The notes under the pieces were generated by a model. The model was given only the letters and a program-made list of their open reading frames with translations. It made no database searches and was not told the DNA's origin. A DNA stretch of 64,000 nt from NCBI RefSeq assembly GCF_012489685.1, contig NC_080046.1:37473176-37537175 (forward strand). The letters run 5' to 3'. A program made the position numbers and the translations under genes. Source of the DNA: Lotus japonicus (taxonomy: Eukaryota > Streptophyta > Magnoliopsida > Fabales > Fabaceae). This document shows positions 11,652 through 23,737 of the stretch, in pieces. Numbering within the stretch: the stretch's first letter is position 1; every line of letters starts with the position of its first letter.

Positions 11652-11848
11652 GTTCTGTATTCGTTTAGCAAACAGTCAGTACCAATCATAAGATAGTATT
11701 ATGCATAGCTATACAATATGATTAGGTAGCAACTTCAATCAATTTAAGCGAAGATCGCTTGGCAGACAATCAATTTTTTACTCTTTGCAGAGTCACACAA
11801 CCTAGCACAGAAGACCTATTCCCCAAGGACTCCCAAAAGACTCGACAA

Positions 11849-11860
11849 GCTCTGATACCA
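11849..11860 (-). promoter_or_regulatory. Primer binding site of element F
   Basis: TGGTATCAGAGC on the element strand, complementary to the 3' end of initiator methionine tRNA. It starts 3 bp after the 5' LTR. Confidence 0.9.
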
Positions 11861-11863
11861 CAA

Positions 11864-14800
11864 TGTAAAACCCCGAATTCCAGGTGTCACTTTAGTAACC
11901 AAAAATAAACTTTACGCGGAAAACAGATAATTTTTTTTTTTGTTTTCTTTCCTTTAAATCAAAGTGATAAGAAAGTAAAGACAAACCCCAACAACTAACT
12001 AACCGATATACAACATATATACATGTACAGCCTCAGCTGCACTCCATGTCACGCGCACTCGCAGTGACTCCAAAGCAGTGTGCCCGTAGGCAAATATATA
12101 CAGACCCAGAAGTGTAAGTGAGAAAATTATAATTACAAACCACTAGGAGAAAGTCGGCCTCAAAATGGCCTAAGCAAAGACCCCTATGGTCCGACTGACT
12201 CACTGTGATCCCTCCGTAAGAGAACCACACAAAAAGCCATGCATCGGGAACCTACCCTGTCCCAAAAGCAAAACGAATCAGAGCTATTACAGTAACAACC
12301 AACTCCAAAAGACTCTAACCACCCATACCCCACACTACTATCATCGACCCTCCCTCGATCAGGCATGAAGTCCGGGTCCTCGTCGAAAGCTTCAGTAATA
12401 GTCGTTCCGCTCCGGGTCTTTCCCGCACAACGAATCATCACGAACCGGCTGACAGACGCCTGGCAGCAGGCCGACCGCCCAAACACAAACATACAAACAA
12501 AGCCAAGGCGCTAGGGTCAACTTACAGAATACAATAGATATACAATCAACTTGTGATAAATGGGATATATACATATGTTGTATATATATACATATAAGTT
12601 ATGTATTGCCTACTCTAAGGTATATACATAGCATGTTCTCGAATCTCCTACACAGTTCAATCATTAATACCTAACGATGTTCATCAACATCAAATCATCA
12701 TAATCTCAACATATGAAGTTAGGTGATAAGGTTAGTCAAACAATGTATCGTCCTCCCAACACACACGTATCCAACTAAACCAATGTTCCCTGTCGTTGCC
12801 CTAGGGTAAACGACGATGAAATCTCACGCTTCCATGAAGTCTCACGCTTCAATGGGGTCTTACGCTTTCACGAAGTCTCACGCTTCAGTGAAATCTCACA
12901 CATTCACGAAGTCTCACGCTTCAGTGAAGTTTCGCGCCTTCACGAAGTCTCACGCTTCAGTGAAGTTGCACGCCTCCGCAAAGTCTCCCGCTTCAGCAAA
13001 GGTGTACGCCTCCGCAAAGTCTCCCGTTTCAGCGAAGGTTCCCGTCTCCACGAGGTCTCCCGCCTCAGTGAAGTTTCTGCTTTCACGAAGTCTCACGCCT
13101 CAGTGAAGCTTACTCACTTTCACGAAGTCTCACGCTTCAGTGAAGTTCCATGCTTTCACGAAGTCTCACGCCTCAGTGAAGCTTCCCGGCTCATCCTTTG
13201 GATGGCTAAATAACAAACTGCTCCGACCCAAACTCAAAACAACCCAAGAGTTAGTGTCGGTCAATACAACACAACTCCACCAACAAGATTACACGAGGGT
13301 CTAGTGTCGGTCAATACAACACAGCCCAAACAACAAGAGCACTAGGTGTCGGTCAATACAACACGGCTCCATAACACTTCCCCAAGAGTACTAACGTACT
13401 CGGTGACTTTCAATCATCACCATAGCTCACCTTAGTGGCTTTCCCAATTCCGATAACTCTCCAAACCCACAACAAAGGTCGACTTTTCCCCCGCCTTTCG
13501 TAAATATTTTTCCCCTTCAGTTCTCCTATGCTTAAACGTTAATAAAAATGATTTCAATTCAAATTAGTCAAATTATGAGTTTATTTCTCAAAGTCTAAGT
13601 TTCCCAAGTCTTTATTTTTCGAAAGCTCTATCATTCTAAGTTTCCAAAAATCAACCACCCAAAATACATTTCCCGGGGAAAGTCTAGGAATTCCAACGAA
13701 TCCCAACAAATGGCTAAGTCTCAAACCCCACATTTGGACTTGCCTAGGTTTGTTCATCCAACCCGAAATGTCAAAGATCACCGGATCAATGAACCTCCAC
13801 TCCGAAGTTGCGTCAAAACGCTCAATTCAACACATCATCAATATCACAAGTTATGAAACAATCATAACAAGAAATCATCATCATATACAACATCAGATAA
13901 AGCATAGGACGAGTTTATCGACGCCTATCATGCAATCATAGCTAAATATAGCAAGTTGCCCTAACCTCGAGCTGATCCAGCTTCGAAATCACAAGCTCCT
14001 TCACTCAAGTGCTCCGAACCTTCCAAAGTTCCTTCAACTGAACCTCGGAGAAAACAAAGCAGAATCCGAACAATATCGATTAGTTCGATCACAAAACAAC
14101 ACATAAACGATAGACAAAGCATTAAAGCTTCAGAAGACGACAATCGGGTACGAAAAGACAAGTTTTCGAAAACGAAAACTCCCTCCCCAACACTACAAGG
14201 TCACGGCCACAAAGGAAAAAGTGCTTCGGCTCTTTTTCTTTGACCAAATCAATTCACAAGGTAGTTTTAGGGTAAAACTAAGGCAAAGAAACTGTCGGAA
14301 CAATTTTCGGACAATCGGGCCGAAATACGACTATCCAGGGGCATTTTGGTCCAAAATAAAGGCTCAAAACTTCAAAGTTATCAGTTCTGAAAACAAATTT
14401 GACAGCAATGATCCTCATGACATCCGTGACAACAAATCCTAAAGGCACGAAGTCAGATTAAGTCTTTTTGACAATAAAGTTTCGAAATATGAGACAAAAA
14501 GGGTTTTGAAACAGTTTTTCAGATCCTGGACAACTGGATCACAATCAGCGTTTACTGACAGAGGTTTTAGGCTCATGGGAACCTTGAGAACATAACCCAA
14601 GCAAGAAATCGAAGAAAACGGACAATTTTAGAAAAAGCTCAAAACTGTGAGCACAGAAACGACTTCAGAAACGCAACAGAAACAACAATCAGAGGTAGGA
14701 ATCGTGTTAGTTACCTCGATACCTAGAAGTAGGGACGAACTGCACGAAGATTGGTCAAGGTTTCGCGAAAATCTCTTCCTCCCTTGCTCTCCCAAAACTC

Positions 14801-15546
14801 GCGGCCCAAATAGAAAGAAAATGAGAGGATTTTGCTTTTTCGCGCTATTTATAGGCGGGTGAAATCGCGGGAAAATGAAAATTTCGCGATTCCGATTTTT
14901 GCAGCACGATCACCGAGAAATTCTAAGAGAGATTCTGGCGTCAGAATTCCAGAACTCAAAACAAATATCTAGGATTTGGGAAAAACGATATCCAAAACGC
15001 CAAAAGCGGTGTAAGTTAGTCTGTCCCGAAAAACTACTTTTTGCTGTGATGCTCAAACGACAAAACTTCCAACAGAAGAAAGATTGGAAATGTCAAAACA
15101 AGTCTGGCAGCGCGGACGGAATCTTCGTTAGAAGTCCCGAATAGAAAAAGTCTTCATCCATTGCTCGAAAATAGGGTTTCGAAGCAAAGAAATTAGCGTC
15201 GGCGGACATCCGAAAAGTGAAACCTATCGTGCGTACAGTCCAGAGTTCCGAAATGAAACGCTGGTCGATGGAAAAATAAAGAGAATCTTTAAATTTTCCG
15301 AGAGTTCGAAATCTCACTCAAAACGTTGCTTTAAGAGCGAAATAGCCTATTCTGGACACGCTCGCCATAAGGCAGGTGTGCAGACGACTCGCACTAACTC
15401 CGAAAACAACTACGCAACATTCCTCAAGCAATTCCTGAACTTTCTTCTTCATTAATCTTTCTCAAATGTCAAACTCCTGTCACGCTTACACTGATTCTAC
15501 GTGTGAGTCGGAAACTTAACTTGTTCTGAAAATCCAGGTCTTACAG
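11864..15546 (-). repeat. Element F 5' LTR
   Basis: 3683 bp, TGTAAAACC...GGTCTTACA on the plus strand; the terminal base pattern is slightly altered (TGTAAAACC against TGTAACACC in the other LTR). It holds the same parts as the 3' LTR: hairpin array 12814-13189, GAGTAC hairpin 13386-13401 and TATA 14846-14853. Its U3 end borders the GTAGG duplication. Confidence 0.93.
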
Positions 15547-15849
15547 TAGGCAATATGTACAACCCAAAGGAAAAGTTAAGTGTCCGCAAGACCATCCCTC
15601 AATAATGAGAATAAGTTAGCCCAAACGGCCTAAAACAAGACCACCTAGTCCAACCAACTCTCTGTGATTTCCGTAGAGAAACCACACAAAAAGCCAAACA
15701 ACGTCTCCGACCTCACTCGACACGTCGCCACGTGTTCTAGCTAACTTATTGTCTCTAAAAAGAATACCGTAAGGTGAATGTCGATTCTGCGACAAAATAC
15801 AATTAATCATAAAAAGAGTGCAATCACTCACGATAACTCTTCGAGTCAT

Positions 15850-16045
15850 CAATGCTTTCACGAAGTCTCACGCTTCAGTGAAGTCTTATACAATCACGAA
15901 GTCTCACGCTTCAGTGAAGTTTTATGCTTTCACGAGGTCTCACGCCTCAGTGAATTTACACACTTGCACGAAGTCTCACGCTTCAGTGAAGTTCCATGCT
16001 TTTCACGAGGTCTCACGCCTCAGTGAAGCTTCTCGGCTCATCCCT
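15850..16045 (-). repeat. Hairpin-repeat array in the E LTR
   Basis: Six or so units with the core GAAG-TCTCACG-CTTC or GAGG-TCTCACG-CCTC, as in F, although E's LTR otherwise belongs to the other family. Arms change in a paired way between units. Confidence 0.7.
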
Positions 16046-17629
16046 TGGATGGCTAAACAAACTGCTCAAAGAGCGAAGGAGTATCGACATACTCAGGAAC
16101 TTACAGTTTCCCCAAAACATGGATTAGACGACACTTCTCATTTTCCAAAACTAATATTCAATCCTAAGCTTGCATCCGAGATTATTATCTTTATTTAAAG
16201 GTTTAGAGGTTGTTTAATATCTTATGGATTTTCCTTGTAAAAAAAAAGTTTACATTTAGTCTTATCGTAATTCCTATGAGTTTCAAAGATCCCATAATCC
16301 CAAGTAATTCCCAGAGAATGTCTTGATCCACTAAAACAATAACAAGGCCCGAACTCCGTTCGTCCCGTCAAACTTTCTCAAAAAACACCTCATAAAAGTT
16401 TGGCATGACTTGCCCGTTATCCTCACTCTCCAGGACCACAGATATATGTGTAATAGCATAGTTAAATTAGCACAGTCCAACAATCATGGCTCATATATCA
16501 GCACATGCTAGATTAACCACGTAGCACTTAGCATATAGAGCAGATATCACATATCCTAGATTAACCATTTAACACATAGCATGCGATTCAAACTCAAAAA
16601 CAGTCTATAGATGAATAATCATCATTGTCAGCCGAAGCCTCAGAAAACATTTTCCCAGTCAAACACAAACAAGTGCATAAACAGTAAATCAAGTCGAATG
16701 CGTCGACACCTAAAGCATTAGCTAATAGTTCAGTGAGTAGCCCTCACCTGTAGCTCCTCCAGGGTTCTCCTTAAACGCTCCTTCACAATCCACGCCTTGT
16801 TCTTCGAGAAATTCCTCAAAAGAACCTTTAGAGCAAAAACCACAGAATTCCATCATAATCAGTCAGAAACTCAGCAATCAATACTTACTAAGGTTACACG
16901 AAGTAGCATATACTCTGAGGTATGATAATCTAACTAAATCGGACAAGTTTTCGAAAAAGAAATTTTCTTCCTCCCCTAGGGTAGCTCACGGCTACACACA
17001 ACAATTGTGTGCGCCGACTTTTCTTCGATCAAACTTGGTTCCTAGGTTATTATTAGTCGTAACTAAGGTGAATCTAAACTCGGAAAAATTATCGGATCGA
17101 AAACTGTCTCAGGGGTATTTTGGTCAATATTTTTAGCTCAGAATTTCAAAATTGAAATTTCGTAAAACAAATTGGATGGGGACGTCAACAACGACGCTTA
17201 TGACGACTAATCCTACTAGCACTAAGCTAAGTCGATAGTTTTCAGTCCAAAGGTTGAAACTTTGTCTAAAAATGGGTATTTCCTACAGAAATGAATTCCG
17301 GCGGCATTTCGGCGACATTCGGCAAAATGTAATCCGCTAGAAGTACCCTTGGGCACGTAGGGAAGAGGTTTAGACACTAAAATCAAGCTATTTGGACAAT
17401 TTTACAAAAAGCTCCAAACTTTGAGCATAGAAAGACATAGAAGAAGACGACAGAATTGACGATCAGAAGTGAGGGATAGTATCTATACCTCGTAGTCTTC
17501 AAGTAGCAACGAACTGTGAAGCAATCGAGCAAGAAACGGCGAAAATCTTCTTCTCCTCCTCCTCCTATGTTGCTCGCGGGTTTGGGGAAAGAAATGGGTA
17601 AGTTTTACCAAAATTTCTCATTTTCTTGC

Positions 17630-17637
17630 TATTTATA
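17630..17637 (-). promoter_or_regulatory. TATA box of the E LTR
   Basis: TATTTATA on the plus strand, read as CCTATAAATAGC on the element strand, at the position equivalent to the TATA boxes of A, C and F. Confidence 0.55.
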
Positions 17638-18290
17638 GGTTTTGGAAAATGCGGAAAAATAAAAAATTTCGCGATTCCGATTTTTCCGGCTTCATTCTCC
17701 GTGAATTCTAAGATAGGTTTTGGCGACAGAATTCCAAAACTCAAAAGAGGTTTCTTGGAATTAAGGTAAACGATTCAAAGTCGGTGTAAATCTATTTTAC
17801 CCGAAAAACTACTTTTTGCAGTGAATGTCGGAAAAGAGAAAACTTCCTTCTAAAGAAAGATGTGAAACATCAAGAGAAATGGGTGTACGCGTGTGGAATC
17901 TTCATTTGAAGCTCCGAATAGAAGAACTCTTCATCAACCGTTCATTTTAGGTTTCTTGAACTATCAGTGATTCGGTTTCGGCAAACTTCCGAGTATTGGA
18001 ATTTGACGTTCGTACATTCCAGGGTTTCGTATCGAAATGCTTGTTTATAGACGAATAAGAGAAGTTCTAACATTTCTCTGAAGATTTTTGGAATTAGTTT
18101 CCATCGTGTCTTAAAGTGTAAATTAGCTATTTACTAGCGTTCTTGACCTAGGTTTAAGCGAATACTAATCGTGCTATAACTTTTATCGATTTTGATACAA
18201 TCCTAAGACTTTTCCTTAACTTTCTCCTTCATAAAATTTATTTCATTCAATAAACTCTTGTTCAGGTTTCCCTTCACGATACATCAAACC

Positions 18291-19502
18291 TGAAGGTATG
18301 AAAAACGGTAGAAGGGGGGGGGGTTTGAATAACGTTTTCAAGATAAAACTTCCACCTTAAAGATTTTGACAAATCTTTTGAGAACTTAAGTGCTAAGAAT
18401 AGGAGACAGAAAAGCACACAAGGATTTTTATCCTGGTTCACTTGATAAATCACTCAAGCTACTCCAGTCCACCCGTTAAGGTGATTTCTTCCTTCTTAGA
18501 ATGAAGGCAATCCACTAATCAGGTAAAGTGTTACAACTGCACTTGAAACCTACAAGTGACTAACAATTACACTGACTTAGCTCACACTAAGATTCACTCT
18601 CTTAGTCTTCTCTAGGATCCGATCAAACTTGATCTCCTAAAGGAACTAAACAAACTGTTTATCAAAGAAATGTTTATAAGAGATTTGCTTCTAAAAAGCT
18701 GATAGTAAACACACTGAATTTCAGATGAAAGAAAGCTTAGAATTATTTGAATATGTCTTGCGCGTATGTAATGCTTCTAGCCGCTTCTTTCAATCTTCAG
18801 CCTCTATTTATACTCCAAGGATTAGGGTTGAACGTTGCATGGGAAATGCTACCGTTGGAGGGCAGTTCTGGAAATTCCAGCTTCTGCTATGGCTGAGAAC
18901 GTTAGGTAGGTCGTCAGGATGGTACAGTTGCTTTTGTACTTGGATAGTGACATGACCTTTAAACCTAGGAGACTTCTGATCAGGGGAATGCTTCATGTTG
19001 GAACTTGTGAAGCCGGTTGATCAGAGTCAGAGGGAAAGCACAGATCCTCTGACCATTGTATCTTCTGATTCTGAACTCAGAGTGAAGTACATGGTCTTCA
19101 GAGTTTCTTGCTTCCGGACTTCAGAGTTTCCACTAATCAGCTTCTGCATCTTCAGAGTCTTCTACACCATCAGAACATCTGAACCTTCAGTGTTTCTTGG
19201 TTATCAGAACTTCTGGATCTTCAGAGCTTCTAGTGACTGAGTCCATATCAGAGTTTGTGTAGCTTCAGAACTTCTGAAGCTTTTTCCACTGTTCATATTG
19301 AACATGGTCAATGCGAAAGCGTTGCTTGGGTCGCTCTTTATACACAGTGCTTCTGATTTGTGTGAGATTGAGTTGAGGTCAGAGCCTGTAAATAGCACAC
19401 TCAGAAAAACACGTTAGAGTACCATAATTGTTCATATCAAAAGGTTAACTTGTAATCATCAAAACATAGAGTTGTACTACTAGATCAAAACTTGATCTTA
19501 CA
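18291..19502 (-). repeat. Element D 3' LTR
   Basis: 1212 bp, TGAAGGTATG...GATCTTACA on the plus strand; pairs with 50195-51401. The TATA box on the element strand is the complement of TATTTATA at 18805-18812. Upstream of it (about 19000-19270) the motif TCAGAG/CTCTGA recurs about ten times, which may be an enhancer-like repeat. Confidence 0.92.
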
Positions 19503-20223
19503 ATCTCCCCCTTTTTGATGATAACAAAACTAAGATTTTTGATGAACAATTCTTAAACATTAAACTGAATTCACTCAGAGTTTAGAGATATAGAATAAGA
19601 CTTATCCTGATGTGAATAGTTTATCTTGCTCATTCTGAATTCAAGTCACTGCTTGATTCTGAGCTTAGCTCCCCCTGAATCTAATACTTGATGAAAACGT
19701 TAGAAAAGTCTAGATTCTGAGCTAAATAATATAAGAGTTCAGAGTGAAAAACTTATGACATAGATGAAATAGAGTAATCAGAGCGCATAAGTAATCAGAG
19801 TCTTGGGTATCAGAGTCAAACTAAAATCACTTCAGAAGAAGTGAAATGTATTCCTTGTATTTGCCCAGTGACACATCTATGGTCATAAAGGTGGAACTCT
19901 TAAATTCTCCAAAGGAAAAATAAATCACACTAACACATCTTACACATCAAAAACTGGGTTGTACTCCCCCTTTTTGTCATAAGCAAAAAGCTTGGGGTGT
20001 GAAAAACTTAGCTTGAAGTACAAGGTACTCCCCCTTAGAGAAGGTCTAAGTTTGAATAAAATGAAAATGATGCATGAATCAGAGTTAGGCGAAATAAATA
20101 GAAGAGTTAATGCAAGGGAAGAACGTTTACCACCGGCCAAGGGAGTAAAGAAGAGGATCAGTTACCGAGAACTTAACCTCGAGAAACTGTAGGAGCATTA
20201 ACTTTCAGAGAGAAAGTGAAGCC
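19503..20223 (-). other. Spacer of element D with polypurine tract and three similar tracts
   Basis: The true polypurine tract borders the LTR at 19503-19520 (plus strand ATCTCCCCCTTTTTGATG). Similar C5/G5 tracts recur at 19667-19679, 19963-19980 and 20027-20036. The whole spacer is conserved in B at 30210-30950. It also serves as the upstream region of the antisense ORF. Confidence 0.65.
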
Positions 20224-20230
20224 TATATAG
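20224..20230 (+). promoter_or_regulatory. TATA box of the antisense gene in D
   Basis: CTATATAG, 59 bp before the ATG at 20283, inside a block (GTGAAGCCTATA...AAGCTTCACA) conserved in B. The distance suits a start site about 30 bp downstream and a short leader. Confidence 0.5.
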
Positions 20231-20282
20231 AGCGATGGAGAAAGGGTTAAGCTTCACAACTCGAATAATACCATAACAAAAA

Positions 20283-20675
20283 ATGGCATCATACATGATC
20301 GCATTAGAGGAACTGAGAAGGAGAGCTTTTGAGGAGGACTTGTTCCTCTACATTAGGCATCCAGAGGGTACAACAACCATCTCAGAGCTAACGCGGACAC
20401 TGCTGGAGGAGAACCTGCGTCCAGAGTTGAAGAAAGACTTGAGGGAATTCCTTGCCTTCGTGGAGGAAGTGCAAGAACTCAGCCAGCTTGAACTAAAGCT
20501 GCTGGAAGAAAAAGAAATTATAGAGAAGAAGCTCAAGACTTCAGAGGAAAATCTGGAGAGGGATGAGCTGAACGTCAATCTTAACAACATCCAGTATGCA
20601 CTGGATCGTCTGGAAAAGGAGAGGTCAGAGCAGCGTCGTGAGTGCAGAAGAATGAGGAGGGATCCTCCATTCTAG
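20283..20675 (+). CDS. Antisense ORF of element D, 130-codon coiled-coil protein
   Basis: Unrecognised. It is encoded opposite to the retroelement, between the post-pol ORF and the 3' LTR. The predicted protein is highly charged and almost wholly helical, with leucine/isoleucine spacing typical of coiled coils at about 30-115, and a fixed end RRMRRDPPF. It matches the B copy (31017-31409) at 95 of 130 positions by my count, with no gap and mostly conservative changes. The ATG lies in a plant-like context (AAAAAATGGCA), a TATA box is 59 bp upstream and AATAAA follows at 20727. No signal peptide or membrane segment. It could be a nucleic-acid-associated or regulatory factor, or a captured host fragment; the function is unknown. 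Confidence 0.72.
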   Translation: MASYMIALEELRRRAFEEDLFLYIRHPEGTTTISELTRTLLEENLRPELKKDLREFLAFVEEVQELSQLELKLLEEKEIIEKKLKTSEENLERDELNVNLNNIQYALDRLEKERSEQRRECRRMRRDPPF

Positions 20676-20726
20676 GATTTTTAGGAAAAAGAAAAAGAAT
20701 GTATGATGTAAACGCAGTTTATGATG

Positions 20727-20732
20727 AATAAA
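20727..20732 (+). terminator. Poly(A) signal of the antisense gene in D
   Basis: AATAAA 52 bp after the stop codon, in the context ATGATGAATAAAG, conserved at 31466-31471 in B. Confidence 0.5.
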
Positions 20733-20755
20733 GAAAATTTTGCAAACATAATGTC

Positions 20756-20756
<1 letters not shown>

Positions 20757-20791
<35 letters not shown>
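20757..20791. repeat. (TA)n microsatellite
   Basis: About 17 TA repeats, just beyond the antisense gene's poly(A) signal. B has only a short interrupted TA tract at the same place (31498-31520). Confidence 0.95.
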
Positions 20792-20794
<3 letters not shown>

Positions 20795-20896
20795 TAGATA
20801 GTCACAAACGAGCAAAGTAAAGATTAAAAAGAAAGAACCAGAGGTTAACGAAATAAAACAAAGTTAAAGAAAAATAAAAGCGAAGAAATCCTAAAT

Positions 20897-23737
20897 CTAG
20901 GGTTTATCAGAACGACGCAGAAGTTCCATCATCATTTGCTTCATTTCTCTCAGCATAGACTCATGAATATCAAGGCGTTGTTCCACTGTATCGAGTCTGG
21001 ATGAGCTGGACTGTGTAGAACTGGAAGGAACATTCTGAGCAGCTTGATTAGCAGGAGTGGAAGCAGAAGCAACCGGAGTAAAAATCACTGGTGCCAGTCT
21101 ACGGGCTTCAGCTTCAGCTTCAAGTCGCTCTGCCTCTAATCTGGCTTGTTCAGCTTGAGCTGCGGCTTGTCGTGCAGCTTCTTCAACTTCCTCTTGCTTT
21201 CTTCTGGCTTCTTCAGCAGCTTGAAGAAGCTTCTGTCTCTGTTCTTGTTCATGAAGAGCCACTCTTCTAGCAAACCTTTGCTTTGCAGCCTCAATCCTCT
21301 GACTTCCCTCAGCATGCAGGAGCTGCATCATAACTGGAACTTGGGCCACTAGCCAAGTGCTCAGACTGTGCCACTCTTCAGCCACATAGTCAGCATTCTC
21401 GCTTAGGTCAGTCTGACTTTGCACATTGCGTAGCATCAAAGAAGCTTCATGATAGAAAATATTGATGCACTCAGAGAGAGATGAGGGTTGGAGGTGAGTG
21501 TAGGGAATTATAGAGAGGTTGTTTTCAGGAGAGGATGGATGATTGCTGCTATGAGCTTCAGAGGCACCTTGTGGAGAGCCAATGTCACAGGTTTGGACAT
21601 GAGGTTCAGAGGCTCCAAGGTGCGGTTCAGAAGTTGCAACCAGAGGATTTGGTGTTCTAACCGAGGAGTGGTTAGACACAGATTGTTCTGGTTCGGGTTG
21701 TGGTTGAACGGGCTCTTGTTGGTCAAGGGCAGGTTGAACTTGCTGAGCCAAGGGGTCTGCCTCATGTAACGGATTGGCCAAGATAGGTTCATCTGGGTCT
21801 ACTAGACGTTCAGGTCTAGGGCCAGGATATCTCCTAGGGCTTGGACAAGTGAGATAGTAATCTTCTAAGGTAGACACCTTTTCTTTTCTGACCTCCATGA
21901 ATTTTCTAATGGATTCAGAGTTATTGGAGGGAGAAGAGTCAGCAACATTGGTTGGGAAGGAGACAGGTGTATAGGCTGTGGAAGAGTCTGTATCAGTAGT
22001 TCTGGGAGCCAGACGTTCTGATGCTCTTGGGACAGAGTGATCAGAGGTTCTGGGTCCAGGTTCTGTTTGGTTGGGCTCTGGTTTGTCATGGATGATAGGT
22101 TCAGAAGTTAATGGGTTATACTGGATGGTGATGGGTGAGGTTGTATCAGAGGGTCCGGTGGGTTGGTTCTGAAGCATATTCCAGAGAGGTGCTTCATTGG
22201 GAGAAGGTTGAAAAAATGAAGACCTTGGGGAGTGTGGTGGAGAGGTGGTTTGTGCAGCTGGTTGGGATTCAGGAATGGGAGAGAGTGGATTTGAAGATTG
22301 TTTGAGCAAGGCAGAGATGGGGAGTGCATCAAATAAATTCAAATCATCATCAGAGGCAACTGCAGACTTACTTGATTGTGCTGATGATCTAGTCACTCTA
22401 GCAGGAGTTTCAATCCGTCTGATCACTTCAGCAGCTGGTTCCACCCGCGTAGGCTGTACCACTATTCTGAACTGCTTCTTCTTCTGCTTCTTGGGAGAAG
22501 GAGGACCATCGTATTTATCACCATCGTCACCATCAGCAGGCTTGCTGGTTTCATCATGTTTTCTCTTGGATTTGCCAGCCTTCTTCCCTTTGTTCAGAGG
22601 GACATCTGATTCCTCAGAGGATTCTTCTAAGATCATCTTCCTCTGAACCTTCTTTGTGACAGGAGGATCAAACTCTGGTGCAGGAGGCAGCATTCTGTAG
22701 AATTCATCAACATCAATCTCGAAGCCTTGACTCCTCAGATCATCAACAAAACACCTGATAGCTTCAGGGTTGTCTGCCTGGGTCCACAAGGGATAGTCGT
22801 TCAGAGGGACTCTTCTTCTTCTGATTTCAGAAGATGTGTCTTCATGGGCAGGAGCAATCTTCTTCTGGACAAGACCCATCTTCTTCAGCGAATTTGCAGT
22901 GAAGACATCACTGACAATAGTGGTCAGATCCTCTGTGCATCCAGCATCGACTAGATCTTGAATGAGGCCGCTCTCAATGAAGATATCAGACAGCAATCTC
23001 CCAAAAGGGATATACTTGATTGCAGACTTGATGGAGGCAGTAGTCCTTGACTTCCTGATACATTCCTTCAGGTAAGAGAACAAGAAGAAGGGGAGGCAGA
23101 GTTTCCTCTTGTCTTGGATAAAGACTAGCATTGCCTTCTGGTAGAAATTGATGTAGTCTAGGGAACTGGTTTTTGGCCTCTGGTTGATGCAGTTCAGCAG
23201 AATCTTGTGCCAGATTCGGAGCTTGGGATGAAAATCCATCACTTTGTAATTAGTCTTGCCCGGTTTGTAGTTGGTGTACAGGGCCTTGTTGGTCTTCTCC
23301 TTTGTTTGGGGTTTCAGCTTCGATTCAGTGAATTGGAATCGATACCCACGAGCAGTTTCTGGACCCAGCAGACTCACGAAGGACTTCTCAGTAATGATGA
23401 TCTTCCTTCCAAGAATATGAGAGACCACCTGAGTATCATCGCAGTCGGCGTGTTTCCAGAATTCCTTGATCAGTTTGTCATACACCGGTCCTCGAAGCCT
23501 GTTGAAGTAGTTTTCCCAGCCTTGAGCTTGAACTTCAGGACGGAGATCATACCCATTTGTAGCCAAATTATCGAGGTCAAATCTCCATTCTGCCAGTACT
23601 TGAAGTTCCTCCGGAGCATATACGTAGTGAACGGCACAGCCCCGTTCTGCAATCGGAATAGTCTGCTCTTGAGCTTGAACTTGCACAGGAGCTTCATGGC
23701 CCAGTTGGCCTGTAGATTGACCAACTACCATATGAGG
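20897..23737 (-). pseudogene. Post-pol (env-position) ORF of element D, main part
   Basis: 944 codons are open, lacking only the first codons, which lie beyond the C insertion at 45371-45410. In SIRE-type copia elements the ORF here is often called env-like, but I see no signal peptide, hydrophobic membrane segment or fusion peptide. Visible features: a conserved N-terminal domain (about 30-300; ELQVLAEWRF, GWENYFNRLRGPVYDKL, EFWKHADCDD, GRKIIITEKSF) reminiscent of the putative plant transposon protein domain, basic patches (KKVQRKMILEESSEESD, then lysine-rich), a long P/S/Q-rich linker, and a C-terminal alanine/glutamate coiled coil (about 830-890). The identity is by position and by similarity to B. 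Confidence 0.75.

Larger units (their letters stand above)
1860..15546 (-). mobile_element. Element F: gag-only non-autonomous gypsy element (TR-GAG-like)
   Basis: F is complete on the minus strand: 5' LTR 11864-15546, primer site 11849-11860, gag 10497-11651, a long non-coding interior, polypurine tract near 5542-5560 and 3' LTR 1860-5541. The duplicated target is GTAGG (1855-1859 and 15547-15551). The LTRs are family I, like A. There is no protease, RT or RNase H; only a decayed pol C-terminus with an integrase deletion remains. The layout fits the known class of terminal-repeat retrotransposons with a GAG domain. The interior carries a 2350-bp tandem duplication. I saw about 15 differences between the two LTRs, so the insertion is fairly young. 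Confidence 0.92.
15552..18290 (-). repeat. Element E 3' LTR, middle fragment
   Basis: It continues E's LTR between the F and D insertions. On the minus strand it contains a TATA box (complement of TATTTATA at 17630-17637), a donor-like CTACGAG|GTATAG near 17489, the 78-nt exon-like block (16748-16825), a GAGTAT...ATACTC hairpin (16079-16094) and a hairpin array (15850-16045). The homologue of the LTR ORF is missing. About 16100-16740 and 16830-17480 show only LTR leader sequence shared with C. Confidence 0.85.

Noticed and set aside
18725..19260. Short frames in the SIRE LTRs (near 18725, 18995, 29706, 39953 and 50624)
   Set aside because: They are antisense to the LTR, short, and differ in extent between copies; chance open frames.
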